Of a stretch of 64,000 bases of DNA, positions 54,076 to 64,000 are shown piece after piece. Source of the stretch: Psychromonas sp. B3M02 (GTDB lineage Bacteria > Pseudomonadota > Gammaproteobacteria > Enterobacterales > Psychromonadaceae); contig NZ_QOCB01000014.1 in the NCBI RefSeq assembly GCF_003318165.1, positions 1-64,000 on the forward strand, in the 5' to 3' direction. The position numbers were made by a program, and so were the translations under genes. Under the pieces are notes generated by a model that saw only the letters and a program-made list of their open reading frames with translations, was not told where the DNA came from and searched no databases. Position 1 is the stretch's first letter. Each line of letters begins with the position of its first letter.

Positions 54076-54495
54076 ATGGATTATAGTGAAGTAAGCATCT
54101 TATTGGTTGAAGATGATGATATTGATGCTAAAGCAGTAGAACGAGGCTTTAAAAAGTTAAAATTTGCTAATCCTATTATTAGAGCAAAAAATGGGCTTGA
54201 TGCATTAGCAATATTACGAGATACAAGTACTTTACCACGCCCTTATCTGATTTTATTAGATTTAAATATGCCAATCATGGGGGGGGTAGAATTTCTTAAG
54301 GAGATACGTCAAGATAGTAAGTTAAGAGATTCAATTATCTTTGTATTAACCACTTCCTCAGCAGATCAAGATGTCGTGGCGGCTTATAATGAGAATATAG
54401 CTGGGTATATTGTTAAGTCAGATGTAAAAGCTGGGTTCGATAAGGTGATTAAGTTATTGGATTGTTATTGGCGTGTAGTGATGTTGCCAAAGTAG
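54076..54495 (+). CDS. Single-domain response regulator (Rcp1-like)
   Basis: A 139-residue stand-alone receiver with no output domain. Acidic residues lie in LLVEDDDIDAKAV, the phosphoacceptor is Asp62 in LLDLNMP, the switch Thr is in VLTTSSADQDV and the Lys in GYIVKSD. The spacing and the tail match Rcp1-type partners of phytochrome-like and CHASE kinases. It lies 28 bases after the kinase gene and probably relays phosphate to it or to downstream signalling proteins. Confidence 0.93.
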   Translation: MDYSEVSILLVEDDDIDAKAVERGFKKLKFANPIIRAKNGLDALAILRDTSTLPRPYLILLDLNMPIMGGVEFLKEIRQDSKLRDSIIFVLTTSSADQDVVAAYNENIAGYIVKSDVKAGFDKVIKLLDCYWRVVMLPK

Positions 54496-54569
54496 CGATA
54501 ATTAAAAAATGAGTTTTTATATAATAAGGCTCTCTTTAATAACTAACATTAAGCTAGAAAGAGGTTTTG

Positions 54570-57155
54570 TTGAAATTACAGCAAATTACGAAATCCAATA
54601 ATTATATTTTGGAACATTGTGTTGAAAAACTCGCAAGAATTAATCAATCCGATTATGCCTTGGCTTTTTTGGTTGATAATGAGTTAAACACGCACCATGT
54701 GAATTTACAGTCACGGGTTGTTATCGCTCCAGATATGCTGTTTGAACCTATTAAAAATGAACTGACTAAAGATTTAACAGAGTATTTTTTAACTAAAGAT
54801 TGTATAGCTACCCCTTACTTTTATGATAAAAAAGTAGAGCAGGTTAATGATGGCTTATTGAATAATAAATACATCGATAATTTACGTTATATTCCGATCG
54901 GTGAAGCTGATAATATTTATGCCATTATTGTTTTAGTTAACATAGAGCTATCTGTCCGTTCTAATGATTTAATTGATGTTACTCCTTTTTTACTCGCCAC
55001 AATTACTCTATTAAAAAATCAAAAACAACACGCTAAATTATCCACACCTAAAACGGTTGAGAGTAAACTCACTATCTCACCAGATCACCAAAGCCAACTA
55101 ATTTTAGAGTCTCTGCTCAAGAATACCTTCCACCCCGCTTTTATCTTTAATGATGAGTTTAAAGTCTTGAAATCAAACCTTGCTGCGCAAAGTTTATTTA
55201 ACTCGAACTTAGAGCGTGGTTGGCCCTCTATGGAAAAGCTGATTAATAGGACTTTACCTAGTATTGCTTTTCGTTTGTTAACCGCAATTACTAAATTTTT
55301 CTTTTTAGGGCATTTAGAAAAGCAGCAATGGTCGAATGTTCAATTAGTATTGAATGAACACCAGTCAATTCATGTGGATATTCATTTGTTTGATGTTAAT
55401 TATTTAAACGAACATTGCTTTGGTTTAATGATTAACGAAAAAACTGAAGTCTCTGTAAATCAAGAGATTTACAACGCGAGTGTGCAACGTTTCAATGCGT
55501 TAACTAGCGTAGTGCCTATGGCCATTTTGCAAACAGATAAAGACTTTAATTGCTCATATATCAATAAAACCTGGGAAAAATATACTGGGCAAAGTGAAGA
55601 GCAATCTTTACGACAGGGCTGGCTTTCTGCGATTAAAAACTTGGATACCAACGACCTTTTATTAGAAATAATTCGTTCTATTTCGCATTCTAATAACTTT
55701 AAAAGTGAAGCTGAGTTAGTGACCATAACTGGGCAAAGTTTATGGGTATCAATTAATGTTGTTGGCTTGTTTAATGACCGTTTTGAAGTGACTGGTTTTA
55801 TTTTTACCATGTTAGATATTTCAGCGGAACGATCCCACTCTAAAAAATTACAAAGAATGGCTAATTATGATCATTTAACTGGGTTGTCTAATCGAGCATT
55901 TTTCACCGATAGGTTAACATTAGCCTTAGCGCGTGTGCCACGTCACGGTATTAGTGCCTTAATGTTTTTAGACTTAGACAGGTTTAAAAATATTAATGAT
56001 ACGTTAGGGCATCATGTAGGTGATTTAGTTATTCAAGAGGTCGCAAAACGATTAAAATCAGTGGTTCGAGACGAAGATTCTATTGCGCGCCTAGGTGGAG
56101 ATGAATTTGCCATTATCTTTACAGACTTAATGACTGAAAAGGTGATTGCACCTATTGCGAACAAAATAGTTAGTGCGGTTAACCTTCCTTTTAATATTGA
56201 AGGAAAGTCCATGATGCTTTCCTGTAGTGTAGGTGTTGCGATTGCTACTGAGCATAATATGGAACCCAGTGATATTTTAAGAAAGGCTGATTTAGCCTTA
56301 TATCGAGCCAAAGACTCAGGCAGAAACCAATATTGTTTTTATGAATCTGCACTTGAGAAAGACCTGTCATTATTAAATTATTTAACCACTGATTTAAATA
56401 ATTTACACCATTCAGGTTTTTCATTTGTATTACAGCCTTTAATCGAAGCAACCACAGAAAATGTTATGGGATTTGAAGCATTAGCTCGTTGGTCGAATAT
56501 TGAGCTAGGCCCCGTAGGCCCAGATACTTTTATTCCGACAATGGAAGACAATGGCTTAATTCAAGCATTTTCAGAATGGTTATTTTATGAAGTTATTGCT
56601 CAAGCTAAGGCATGGATAGATGAGAAACTATTAATTTTCCCACAAAAAATCAGCATTAACTTATCGGTGAAACAACTGCATTTAGTGGAGTTTGCTGACT
56701 CTGTTATTGCACTGTTTGAAAAAGAGAAAATACAACCAAGTTGGTTTACATTAGAAGTTACTGAGACAGCCTTTATTCAAGATCCTGCACTAGCAGGTCA
56801 GAATTTGAATAAATTGAAAAATGCTGGTTTCTTGATTGCACTTGATGACTTTGGAACGGGTTACTCATCGTTAGGTTTGTTACGACAAATGCCATTAAAC
56901 TATATCAAGATAGATAAAAGCTTTGTGATGGATATTTTACGAGATAATGAAGCGGAAAAAATAGTTCTCGCCATCATTGGGTTAGGAAAAATGTTGGGGC
57001 TAGGTTTGGTTGCAGAAGGGGTTGAGGATATCCAAACTAAGGATTGGTTAGTCGAGCAAGGTTGTTTATGCCATCAAGGGTATTATTTTCATAAGCCGCT
57101 GACTCAAGTCCATGCGAGTCAATTATTGAAAAAAATAAAGATATCGAAATGTTAG
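54570..57155 (+). CDS. PAS-GGDEF-EAL c-di-GMP signalling protein
   Basis: An 861-residue cytoplasmic protein without clear transmembrane segments. An N-terminal part (about 1-150) looks GAF-like, followed by PAS-like regions (about 175-285 and 300-425, the second with ILQTDKDFNCSYINKTWEKY). The GGDEF domain has an intact RLGGDEFAIIF and an inhibitory RxxD site (RDED) five residues before it. The EAL domain has GFEALARW and DDFGTGYSSLGLL. Both catalytic motifs look intact, so synthesis, breakdown or both are possible. GAGG lies five bases before the TTG at 54570; another TTG lies at 54567. It follows the receiver gene by 74 bases. Confidence 0.9.
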   Translation: MKLQQITKSNNYILEHCVEKLARINQSDYALAFLVDNELNTHHVNLQSRVVIAPDMLFEPIKNELTKDLTEYFLTKDCIATPYFYDKKVEQVNDGLLNNKYIDNLRYIPIGEADNIYAIIVLVNIELSVRSNDLIDVTPFLLATITLLKNQKQHAKLSTPKTVESKLTISPDHQSQLILESLLKNTFHPAFIFNDEFKVLKSNLAAQSLFNSNLERGWPSMEKLINRTLPSIAFRLLTAITKFFFLGHLEKQQWSNVQLVLNEHQSIHVDIHLFDVNYLNEHCFGLMINEKTEVSVNQEIYNASVQRFNALTSVVPMAILQTDKDFNCSYINKTWEKYTGQSEEQSLRQGWLSAIKNLDTNDLLLEIIRSISHSNNFKSEAELVTITGQSLWVSINVVGLFNDRFEVTGFIFTMLDISAERSHSKKLQRMANYDHLTGLSNRAFFTDRLTLALARVPRHGISALMFLDLDRFKNINDTLGHHVGDLVIQEVAKRLKSVVRDEDSIARLGGDEFAIIFTDLMTEKVIAPIANKIVSAVNLPFNIEGKSMMLSCSVGVAIATEHNMEPSDILRKADLALYRAKDSGRNQYCFYESALEKDLSLLNYLTTDLNNLHHSGFSFVLQPLIEATTENVMGFEALARWSNIELGPVGPDTFIPTMEDNGLIQAFSEWLFYEVIAQAKAWIDEKLLIFPQKISINLSVKQLHLVEFADSVIALFEKEKIQPSWFTLEVTETAFIQDPALAGQNLNKLKNAGFLIALDDFGTGYSSLGLLRQMPLNYIKIDKSFVMDILRDNEAEKIVLAIIGLGKMLGLGLVAEGVEDIQTKDWLVEQGCLCHQGYYFHKPLTQVHASQLLKKIKISKC

Positions 57156-57227
57156 ATAATTAATAGTAAAGTTTATTATTAACAATTAGTTATAATATAA
57201 TTTATATACATAAATAGTGAGAACCAC

Positions 57228-60200
57228 GTGACCCAATCCGAAAATACACAAAATATACCACCATCACATGTCGTTGGTATTGGTACTTCAGCGGGCGGCT
57301 TAGAAGCGTTACAAGAATTTTTTGGTAATCTTCCTAGTGATACTGGTGCAACATATATTGTTGTTCAGCACCTTTCTCCTGATTATAAAAGCATGATGTC
57401 TGAGTTGTTAACCAAACATACAGACATGCCTATTTTTGAAGTGTCTGATAGCATTACCATTGAAGCCAATGCTATTTATCTAATGCCGCCTCGTAAAAAT
57501 ATGTTGATCACCGAAGGTAAGTTATTACTTTCAGATCAGATGCCAGATCGCCTTCCGCATTTATCGATTGATGTGTTTTTACGATCGTTAGCTGAGGATC
57601 AGCAACATAAAGGGATTGGTATTATATTATCGGGTACAGGTACAGATGGAACACGTGGTATTCGCGCCATGAAAGAAGCTGGCGGTCTAGTTGTTGTACA
57701 AAAGCCTGATTCAGCGAAGTTTGATGGTATGCCAACGAATGCCTACCAAACTGGGTTAGCTGATATGGTGCTGTTACCTAGTGAAATGGGTAAAAGTTTA
57801 GTCGATTTTATTAATCATCCTTCGATTAAAGGGGATGCACCTGTCAGCTCATTTACTGCCTCTGATGGTGACAGTAAAGTGCTTGACGACATTTTTGATA
57901 TTTTAAAAAAACAGTCTTCAATTAACTTTGCACAATACAAGTCATCTACAGTATCTCGCCGTATTGAAAGACGTTTAGGAATTAACCAATTAAAAACTCT
58001 TGATGCTTATTTACGTTTGTTAAAAGAATCATCAAGAGAAGTGTCTATTTTGAGTAAAGAGCTGCTAATTAATGTGACGCGTTTTTTCCGTGATGATGAA
58101 GCCTTCGAGAAGCTAACCACGGTTGCTGTACATAAAGTACTGACTTCTGGTAATGGTAAAGATCCTATTCGTTTATGGATTGCTGGTTGTTCTTCAGGTG
58201 AAGAAGCTTACTCAATTGCTATCTTGTTTGATGAAGCTAAAGAGAAATATCAAATAGACCGTAGAGTTAAAATATTCGCTACGGATGTTGATGAAGACGC
58301 TATCGCGGAGGCAAGTACTGGCGTTTATGCCGCTGAAATAGTACAAGATATTTCAAAAAGTCGTCTAAAGCATTACTTTGAACCAACGGGTAATGCCTAT
58401 GTAGTATCTGCTAAGCTACGTAAAATGGTTATCTTTGCTCAACACAATATGATTGAAGATCCACCTTTCTCTAATATTAATCTATTAAGCTGTAGAAACG
58501 CCTTAATTTATTTCCAACAAAATGCCCAACAGAAAGTCTTTTTATCTTTCTACTTTGCGTTACAGCAGAATGGCTACTTATTCTTAGGCAACTCTGAGTC
58601 CTTAGGTGATATGGCGGCACATTTTGAGACGGTTGATGAACGTACTCGAATTTTCCAAAAAGTTAGTGCGGCACGTTTACCGTTAAAACAACCAAGTTCA
58701 TTGAAACAAAATATCACTGCGCCAGTGGTATCACCTATCTCTAACAGTAATGTACACCAGTCTCGTATGGTGATTAATAATAAATACAATACCGTCATGG
58801 AGCGCCTAATTGAGCACTATGCACCTGATTGTGTGGTATTAAATGATAATTTTGATGCAGTACATGTTTATGGTGATATGACTCGCTATACCAAAGGTTT
58901 GGGCCGCGGTAAGGTGAGTTTAAATATCAAGGATATGATTTGTGATGATTTAGCGATTGCTGTTTCCACTGCCTTATACCGTAGTGAGAAAAACGAAGAG
59001 GATGTTTTCTATAGTGACGTGGCTTGTATTTTAGATGGTGAAGCTAGTTATATTGATTTAGCTGTGTTTATGGTGAAACAGAGTGATCATCAAAGTTCAC
59101 CTCGCTCATATATCTTACAGTTTATTGTTCATGAGCATGATAATGTTGTTAGAAAATCACCTAAGTCGATTACTTTTGATGGTGGTGAACAGTCATTACA
59201 ACGTATTCATGACTTAGAACAAGAGTTGGTTAAAAAACAAGAACATTTACAGGTCACCATTGAAGAGTTAGAAACCACCAATGAGGAACTACAGTCGGCT
59301 AATGAAGAGTTAATGTCTTCTAATGAAGAGCTGCAAAGTACTAATGAAGAACTACAATCAGTGAATGAAGAGTTATATACGGTTAATAGCGAATATCAAG
59401 AGAAAATTTCGCAGTTAACAGAAGCTAATATGGACTTAGATAATGTCATAAATTCAACGGATTTAGGGATTATTTTCCTTGATGAAAACCTAACAATCCG
59501 TAAATATACACCGCATTCAGCGAACTATATTAATCTACGCGCATCGGATATAGGTCGTCCTATTCATCATATTTCTCATGAATTAGATTACAGCGACTTC
59601 CTAACTCAGATAGGCAATGTAAGCACTAAAGGTGAAGTAGTTGAACAGGATATCCTCACTAAAACGGGACAAACTGCCTTACTACGCATGGCTCCTTATG
59701 CGGTTAATGATGATATCAGCACCACAGCACAACACGGTGTGCTAATCACTATTACCAATATATCAAGGTTGAAATTTGTAGAGAATGCATTGGTACAAGC
59801 ACAGGAGCAGTTTAAAACGCTATTGGTCAATCGCTCTAAGCGTTTACATCATCGTATTGAAGTTAATCAACATGTAACCGTGATGGTTGTTGATGACGAT
59901 GCCGTAGACCGTTTAAGAGTACAAAGGTACTTCAAAGAGTCTGAAGAGCGTACATTTACTATTGTTGAGGCTAAAACGCTAGAAGAAGCAATAGAACTAG
60001 CTGGGCGCATGAAGATCGATGTTTGTTTATTAGATTATCAGTTAGGTGCAAATACGGCTGAAGACTTTGTTAATGCAATGAAGGATAAGGATATAGATAC
60101 GCCTATTATCTTGTTATCGGGTCAAAAAGAATCGGTGATGGATAAGACCTTCTTATCTAATGAAATCATTGATGTGATCAGTAAAGACGATCTTTCTAAA

Positions 60201-60287
60201 CCTCTGCTGGTTCGTAGTATTGACTATGTCCTAGAGCGTAAAGAGATTAAAGATATTGTACAAAAGTTTGAAGTAGCTGAGCGATAA
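57228..60287 (+). CDS. CheB-CheR-PAS-receiver fusion protein
   Basis: A 1019-residue signalling fusion. The CheB methylesterase domain (about 14-195) has the triad Ser21 (GIGTSAGGL), His48 (VVQHLSP) and Asp140 (SGTGTDGT). The CheR methyltransferase domain (about 215-480) has [11 protein letters not shown] and the SAM site [13 protein letters not shown] long coiled coil of NEEL heptads (about 660-730) joins a PAS domain (about 735-850). The C-terminal receiver (about 882-1000) has VVDDDAVD, phosphoacceptor Asp936 (LLDYQLG) and the ISKDD lysine. No chemotaxis genes lie nearby, so its methylation targets are unknown. The GTG start has GAGA upstream. It is the fourth gene in line with the CHASE kinase. 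Confidence 0.92.
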   Translation: MTQSENTQNIPPSHVVGIGTSAGGLEALQEFFGNLPSDTGATYIVVQHLSPDYKSMMSELLTKHTDMPIFEVSDSITIEANAIYLMPPRKNMLITEGKLLLSDQMPDRLPHLSIDVFLRSLAEDQQHKGIGIILSGTGTDGTRGIRAMKEAGGLVVVQKPDSAKFDGMPTNAYQTGLADMVLLPSEMGKSLVDFINHPSIKGDAPVSSFTASDGDSKVLDDIFDILKKQSSINFAQYKSSTVSRRIERRLGINQLKTLDAYLRLLKESSREVSILSKELLINVTRFFRDDEAFEKLTTVAVHKVLTSGNGKDPIRLWIAGCSSGEEAYSIAILFDEAKEKYQIDRRVKIFATDVDEDAIAEASTGVYAAEIVQDISKSRLKHYFEPTGNAYVVSAKLRKMVIFAQHNMIEDPPFSNINLLSCRNALIYFQQNAQQKVFLSFYFALQQNGYLFLGNSESLGDMAAHFETVDERTRIFQKVSAARLPLKQPSSLKQNITAPVVSPISNSNVHQSRMVINNKYNTVMERLIEHYAPDCVVLNDNFDAVHVYGDMTRYTKGLGRGKVSLNIKDMICDDLAIAVSTALYRSEKNEEDVFYSDVACILDGEASYIDLAVFMVKQSDHQSSPRSYILQFIVHEHDNVVRKSPKSITFDGGEQSLQRIHDLEQELVKKQEHLQVTIEELETTNEELQSANEELMSSNEELQSTNEELQSVNEELYTVNSEYQEKISQLTEANMDLDNVINSTDLGIIFLDENLTIRKYTPHSANYINLRASDIGRPIHHISHELDYSDFLTQIGNVSTKGEVVEQDILTKTGQTALLRMAPYAVNDDISTTAQHGVLITITNISRLKFVENALVQAQEQFKTLLVNRSKRLHHRIEVNQHVTVMVVDDDAVDRLRVQRYFKESEERTFTIVEAKTLEEAIELAGRMKIDVCLLDYQLGANTAEDFVNAMKDKDIDTPIILLSGQKESVMDKTFLSNEIIDVISKDDLSKPLLVRSIDYVLERKEIKDIVQKFEVAER

Positions 60288-60309
60288 TAAACTCACTGAC
60301 CTGGCTAAT

Positions 60310-60342
60310 AAGCGATTAAGTTATTTCTTAATCGCTTTTTTT
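60310..60342. terminator. Bidirectional terminator between the CheB-CheR fusion and the GGDEF-EAL gene
   Basis: AAGCGATTAAG pairs perfectly over 11 bp with CTTAATCGCTT around TTATTT, followed by a T run. It serves the convergent units. Confidence 0.92.
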
Positions 60343-60362
60343 ATGGCAATAATAGTAGAAGG

Positions 60363-62180
60363 TTAATGTTTAAATTTTAATAAGTCATTGAAAGTGATGG
60401 GGCGGCTGAAGTAGTAGCCTTGGAATTGATAGCAGCCTAATTCAATTAAACAACTCACCTCTTGTTCTTGCTCTACACCCTCTGCAATTACCTCCATATT
60501 GACGCTTTTGGCTAGCTGGATAATCATACTGATAATCGCTTTATTACTTTGATCTAGGTGTATGTCTGTCACAAAAGAACGATCTATTTTAAGTAAACTA
60601 GCAGGTATACGTTTTAAGTAAGCTAAGGAAGAGTAACCCGTTCCAAAGTCATCAATAGCGCAGGTTACACCAAATTTTAATAAGGTATTTAACCCATCGA
60701 TAGAGCGTTCCAAATTACCCATCATGATACTTTCAGTTATCTCTATTTTTAGCGATGAAGGCGGAATTTGGTATTTATTAACCATGCCGATAACGTTACT
60801 AACAAAGTCGCGTTTAGCAAGCTGTTTGGCACTAATATTAATAGATATTTGTTGGAAAAATGCAGGTAAAGTGCGTTGCCTTAAACGCTTTATATCACGA
60901 CAGGCTTGTTCTAGAACATAGTTACCAATATCGATAATTAAGTCACTTTCCTCGGCAATGGGGATATATACCGCTGGCGATTCATAACCACGAGTAGGGT
61001 GGTTCCAACGTAATAATGCCTCTGCCCCGACCATATTATATAAATGGTCGAATTGTGGCTGGTAATGCAATTCAAAGTCATTATTGATTAAGGCTTGTTT
61101 GATCTCTTTGGTATAACGAATATGGTCGTTGAGTTGCTCAGACATGATTGATTTATAGGCTAAGGCTTTATCTTTAGACTTTTTAAATGCTTCATACATT
61201 GCGATACTGGCATTTTTAATAATATCTTGAGCGTTTTTTTTGTTATCGGTAAATCGTTCATAACCAATAAAACAAGATAAAGAAAAGCTACCTTCAGATA
61301 GTTCAAAAGGGCGTTCAATGGTATGTATTATCTCGGCAATGATGTCACCGATGATAAGTTGAGATTTCATTTTATTAGCAGGTAAATGGTCGATAATTAA
61401 AATGAATTCATGGCCGTTAAAGATAGCAATCGTGGTTTTTTTATCTGTGGATTTTTTGATTCTATCGGCCACTTGTCGTAATACTTTGTCACCAACATGG
61501 TAACCAATGGCATCATTGATATTTTTAAAGTTCATTAAGTTGATAGATAATACATAACCGGTTTTTTTCTCTGTTACTGTATCTTCTATGGCCTTGGTCA
61601 GACAGCGCTGTACTTCCATTCTGTTATAAAGACCTGTTAAGTCATCATGCGTTGCTTGGTAACGAATCTGCTCTTCTACCTCTTTACGCATGTTAATTTC
61701 AAATAACATCGTGCGGTAATTAATAGAAGCAATACAGCTATTGGTTAGTTTATTAATAACCGGAGGCAGAGAGCTTTGGATTTCGCGACTAAGTGCGCTT
61801 TTGCGTTCGATAATAAACACACCGAAATGACCTAGTTTAAATACATAATATAATCCGCTGCTTTGTTCTATTATTCCCGATGTAGCGTCGCTTTCAAAAA
61901 ATTGATTGGCTAGCTGCTCTAAGTTTTGAGAAAGCAGTGTATTAATGCCATCTCTTCTACTTGGAAAGCTAAGGAAGTGCTGTAAGCTGTCTTCTTCGGT
62001 TAATTGATAAACAGGTGTATTTTGTTGATCTTGCATGATAAAAACATGGCTATTAGTCGCATTTAAGCATTGCCCAGCCAGGTGCAAGAATTGATAGATC
62101 ATTTTTTTTAAATCAGTCTCTTCACCAATCGCTAAGACGAGTTGGTGCTGAATAGACATGATGTTCATCGCGGTATTCAT
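60363..62180 (-). CDS. GGDEF-EAL protein with degenerate GGDEF, probable c-di-GMP phosphodiesterase
   Basis: A 605-residue cytoplasmic protein. The N-terminal 165 residues are GAF-like. In the GGDEF domain the active-site motif reads NGHEF, so cyclase activity is unlikely. The EAL domain is intact: AEALLRW, EITESIMMGN, DDFGTGYSSLAYLKRIP and EGVEQEQE. It therefore probably hydrolyses c-di-GMP, the GGDEF half perhaps sensing GTP. The ATG at 62180 has AAGGA 11 bases upstream; the longer frame begins at TTG 62192. It lies 15 bases after the FIST gene from this start, so it is probably controlled by that sensor. Confidence 0.9.
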   Translation of the reverse strand: MNTAMNIMSIQHQLVLAIGEETDLKKMIYQFLHLAGQCLNATNSHVFIMQDQQNTPVYQLTEEDSLQHFLSFPSRRDGINTLLSQNLEQLANQFFESDATSGIIEQSSGLYYVFKLGHFGVFIIERKSALSREIQSSLPPVINKLTNSCIASINYRTMLFEINMRKEVEEQIRYQATHDDLTGLYNRMEVQRCLTKAIEDTVTEKKTGYVLSINLMNFKNINDAIGYHVGDKVLRQVADRIKKSTDKKTTIAIFNGHEFILIIDHLPANKMKSQLIIGDIIAEIIHTIERPFELSEGSFSLSCFIGYERFTDNKKNAQDIIKNASIAMYEAFKKSKDKALAYKSIMSEQLNDHIRYTKEIKQALINNDFELHYQPQFDHLYNMVGAEALLRWNHPTRGYESPAVYIPIAEESDLIIDIGNYVLEQACRDIKRLRQRTLPAFFQQISINISAKQLAKRDFVSNVIGMVNKYQIPPSSLKIEITESIMMGNLERSIDGLNTLLKFGVTCAIDDFGTGYSSLAYLKRIPASLLKIDRSFVTDIHLDQSNKAIISMIIQLAKSVNMEVIAEGVEQEQEVSCLIELGCYQFQGYYFSRPITFNDLLKFKH

Positions 62181-62195
62181 GTTTGATTTCAATCC

Positions 62196-63311
62196 TTAAA
62201 ATACGCCAAGTACAGTTGACTTATTGAGTAAGCGAATCATTCCATTGTCAGTATTAGCTATTTCACCTAATACCATCGCTCCTATTAATGGGGTTTCTGA
62301 TAAAGTATTTTGTATAATTGCCAGTTCTTGCTCACTATCTGACTCAAGAAATAAATCACGGCTTATGCAATTAAATAATAGTAGGTTATTAAAAGGGCGT
62401 TGTTGTGCAATATTGTTGGCAACTTGCTGACTGGAGGCGAACATTTTATCTTTATCGCTGCTCAGTAAGTAGACCATGGAGTTATTCAATATGTTGCCAA
62501 CACATTCGAGGTAAGAAAAATTAGTTTGGATAGGATCTCGCACTAAGATTTCACCATCAATGGAAACGATACCAAGCGGATATTGTTTAGCGTATTGATT
62601 AAAGAACTTGTCATCAAGTGTTGTATTTACTTTGTTTTGAATGATTTCTTTGTAGAAAGTATAGGTAGATTGATAGTTTAAAGAGTGCACATAGTGCCCC
62701 TTTGCAGCGGTCACTAAATAAGGTCCATCAACAATATCCCAACCATGACCAATGTCGTTTATTAAGGGGCAAGGCAAAGCAATAACCTGGGTTAAGTCTC
62801 CTTTGATACCTTGATTAGTAAATATCACTGGGCGAGATACAAAATCTAAAGAACCAGCTCCTCCTCCGATACTAGTGACACCTGATCCCATAAAGTTATA
62901 AAAATGATCAACGAAGTCTTCACTGACTTTACACATGGCATCACTGATAATGATAAAGCTTTTATGGCGTTGGATAGGTTGGCTTTTATTTTCGATATAG
63001 TCGCTTAACTGGTCATCTATTTGACTCAGAGCTTCATAATTTACAATATCTGGTTTAACCTTTAAGCCAACAATAATCGCCCCATGCTGATAACTTTTTC
63101 CTTTGTATATAATTTTAGGGAACATGCCACCACAGATAGGTAACTGACAATCAAATAATATTTTATTGAGCTGAGTTTCTAGGTAGTTATTTTCAACACA
63201 GGCTATTAATAGCACGCCTTGAATATTTTCTTGGCAAAGACCTTTAATTGCTGTATTTAAATCTTGTAGAGAGGAACTGTCCGTAAATCGAACAATAGAG
63301 GCCTCTGCCAT
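62196..63311 (-). CDS. FIST-domain sensor protein
   Basis: A 371-residue protein of FIST_N plus FIST_C architecture. FIST_N (about 25-205) has GVLLIACVENNYLETQLNKI, LPICGGMFPKIIYKG and GSGVTSIGGGAGSLDF. FIST_C (about 210-360) has YPLGIVSIDGEILVRDP and LLFNCISRDLFLE. FIST domains are thought to sense small ligands, possibly amino acids, and commonly occur with GGDEF/EAL proteins. There is no signal peptide or membrane helix. AGGAGAAGG precedes the ATG. It heads a two-gene operon with the EAL protein. Confidence 0.9.
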   Translation of the reverse strand: MAEASIVRFTDSSSLQDLNTAIKGLCQENIQGVLLIACVENNYLETQLNKILFDCQLPICGGMFPKIIYKGKSYQHGAIIVGLKVKPDIVNYEALSQIDDQLSDYIENKSQPIQRHKSFIIISDAMCKVSEDFVDHFYNFMGSGVTSIGGGAGSLDFVSRPVIFTNQGIKGDLTQVIALPCPLINDIGHGWDIVDGPYLVTAAKGHYVHSLNYQSTYTFYKEIIQNKVNTTLDDKFFNQYAKQYPLGIVSIDGEILVRDPIQTNFSYLECVGNILNNSMVYLLSSDKDKMFASSQQVANNIAQQRPFNNLLLFNCISRDLFLESDSEQELAIIQNTLSETPLIGAMVLGEIANTDNGMIRLLNKSTVLGVF

Positions 63312-63718
63312 AACACCTTCTCCTCATTTAAAATTATTTAATATGGGGTGCTTCAATGACTAAATAATGGTTATCTGAAATAAAAATATAGCTTAGTTTT
63401 TGTAATATACCTAAGTGTTTTATAATCAATCTGTTACTTTGTGATTAGTTACACTTTGTTAAGTGGATAAACTCAACTTTATTTAGATTTTTGCTTGCTC
63501 GTATTTTTCTCTGGGAGGATTAAACTTTGTGGTGTTTATTAGGTCACACTGTTGGGCCGTCTTATTGCCAATAAAGGAATAATATTTGCATTCTTTTAAT
63601 ATGATTATCCAGTACAATAAAGCTATCAAAAAATAACTGAAAGACAGCATTCGACTGTTGCTCAACAAGCCTGCACCTCAATTATCATTTATTACAATAG
63701 AAGGAAATAAATTAGCTA
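63312..63718. other. Divergent intergenic region
   Basis: About 400 A/T-rich bases between the FIST and antiporter genes must carry both promoters. A short minus-strand open frame inside (63483-63668) has no recognisable ribosome site or family and was not called. No RNA gene or clear operator was seen. Confidence 0.4.
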
Positions 63719-64000
63719 ATGTCATACCAACTTATCCTGATCTGTATTGCGGCCTTAATTGGAATTGGTATTCTCCTCCATCACCCATCGCGTACCTTTG
63801 GTATTCCATCTTTACTTATTTTTATGGGAGTGGGGTTATTATTTGGTAATGGCGAATTTGATTTTGTCTACGATAATTTTGCCTTAACCTCAGTAGTTGG
63901 CAATATTGCTCTTAATATTATTGTATTTGTTGGGGGATTAAATACCTCCAAAAGAAGCGTGCGCGTTGCTTATCGTGAAGGGAGTGTGCTATCTACCTTA
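63719..64000 (+). CDS. Cation/proton antiporter, N-terminal part (CPA family, NhaP2/CvrA-like)
   Basis: The first 94 codons, cut by the window edge. The protein begins MSYQLILICIAALIGIGILL. Three hydrophobic helices are visible, with SRTFGIPSLLIFMGVGLLFG and NIALNIIVFVGGLNTSKRS. The order matches potassium or sodium/proton antiporters of the NhaP2/CvrA type, where G-I-P-x-L-L-x-F and GGL-T-x-x-x-x-x-R are conserved. The ATG has AAGGA about 14 bases upstream, slightly far. Ion specificity cannot be told from this piece. Confidence 0.78.
   Translation, partial: MSYQLILICIAALIGIGILLHHPSRTFGIPSLLIFMGVGLLFGNGEFDFVYDNFALTSVVGNIALNIIVFVGGLNTSKRSVRVAYREGSVLSTL

Noticed and set aside
63483-63668. 61-codon minus-strand open frame between the FIST and antiporter genes
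   Set aside because: No ribosome site or recognisable family, and it sits in a promoter-containing region.

Overview
The window looks like chromosomal DNA of a marine gammaproteobacterium: A/T-rich, an OmpA with a calcium-type linker, alginate lyases, many c-di-GMP proteins, and Klebsiella-type purine genes. A Psychromonas-like or Vibrio/Alteromonas-related organism fits, but the genus is inference. I see no prophage, insertion sequence, CRISPR array or rRNA.

Layout. (1) 1-3.8 kb: a lipoprotein alginate lyase with two PL7 domains and a lipoprotein with two tandem beta-rich repeats. (2) 4.4-7.7 kb: glutathione reductase, a Methanosarcina/alphaproteobacterial-type phosphoserine aminotransferase, and tRNA-Trp. 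(3) 7.7-12.8 kb: an accessory segment with one giant KAP-family membrane P-loop NTPase, bracketed by repeat-like elements. (4) 12.8-19.5 kb: a lipoprotein, a LysR regulator and a divergent operon of SSS symporter, hexapeptide acyltransferase and PL15-like oligoalginate lyase. With the PL7 enzyme this gives a scheme of surface depolymerisation, sodium-coupled uptake and cytoplasmic exolysis.

(5) 19.5-51.8 kb is mostly a purine catabolic region. Xanthine goes to urate (XdhABC), hydroxyisourate (HpxO), OHCU (HpxT), S-allantoin (UraD/HpxQ), R-allantoin (HpxA), allantoate (PuuE), ureidoglycine (AllC/HpxK) and oxalurate (PucG/HpxJ). An amidase and HpxW then act on oxalurate/oxamate. Transport is by a BMP-type ABC system, an NCS2 and an NCS1 permease, and an SBF-like carrier. 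No FdrA-type oxamate carbamoyltransferase is visible, so the oxalurate step is open. Four regulators can be tied to probable operators: a RutR-like TetR (perfect TTGACCA-N2-TGGTCAA before xdhA), a second RutR-like TetR (related palindrome before hpxO), a GntR/HpxS-like protein (three GTATAC-centred palindromes), and an RpiR protein (paired TGCAACGAT-type sites before the NCS2 gene and its own operon, plus one site before a GNAT-nitrilase fusion gene). The last site links that poorly understood fusion enzyme to ureide catabolism. An unrelated MetJ-type homocysteine methyltransferase gene, an OmpA gene and the GNAT-nitrilase gene lie among these.

(6) 52-63.3 kb is a signalling block: CHASE histidine kinase, single-domain receiver, PAS-GGDEF-EAL protein and a CheB-CheR-PAS-receiver fusion on the plus strand; on the minus strand a FIST sensor followed by a GGDEF-EAL protein whose GGDEF motif is degenerate. 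The window ends inside a cation/proton antiporter gene.

Several genes begin at GTG or TTG, or at an ATG inside a longer open frame. Starts were chosen from visible Shine-Dalgarno sequences.
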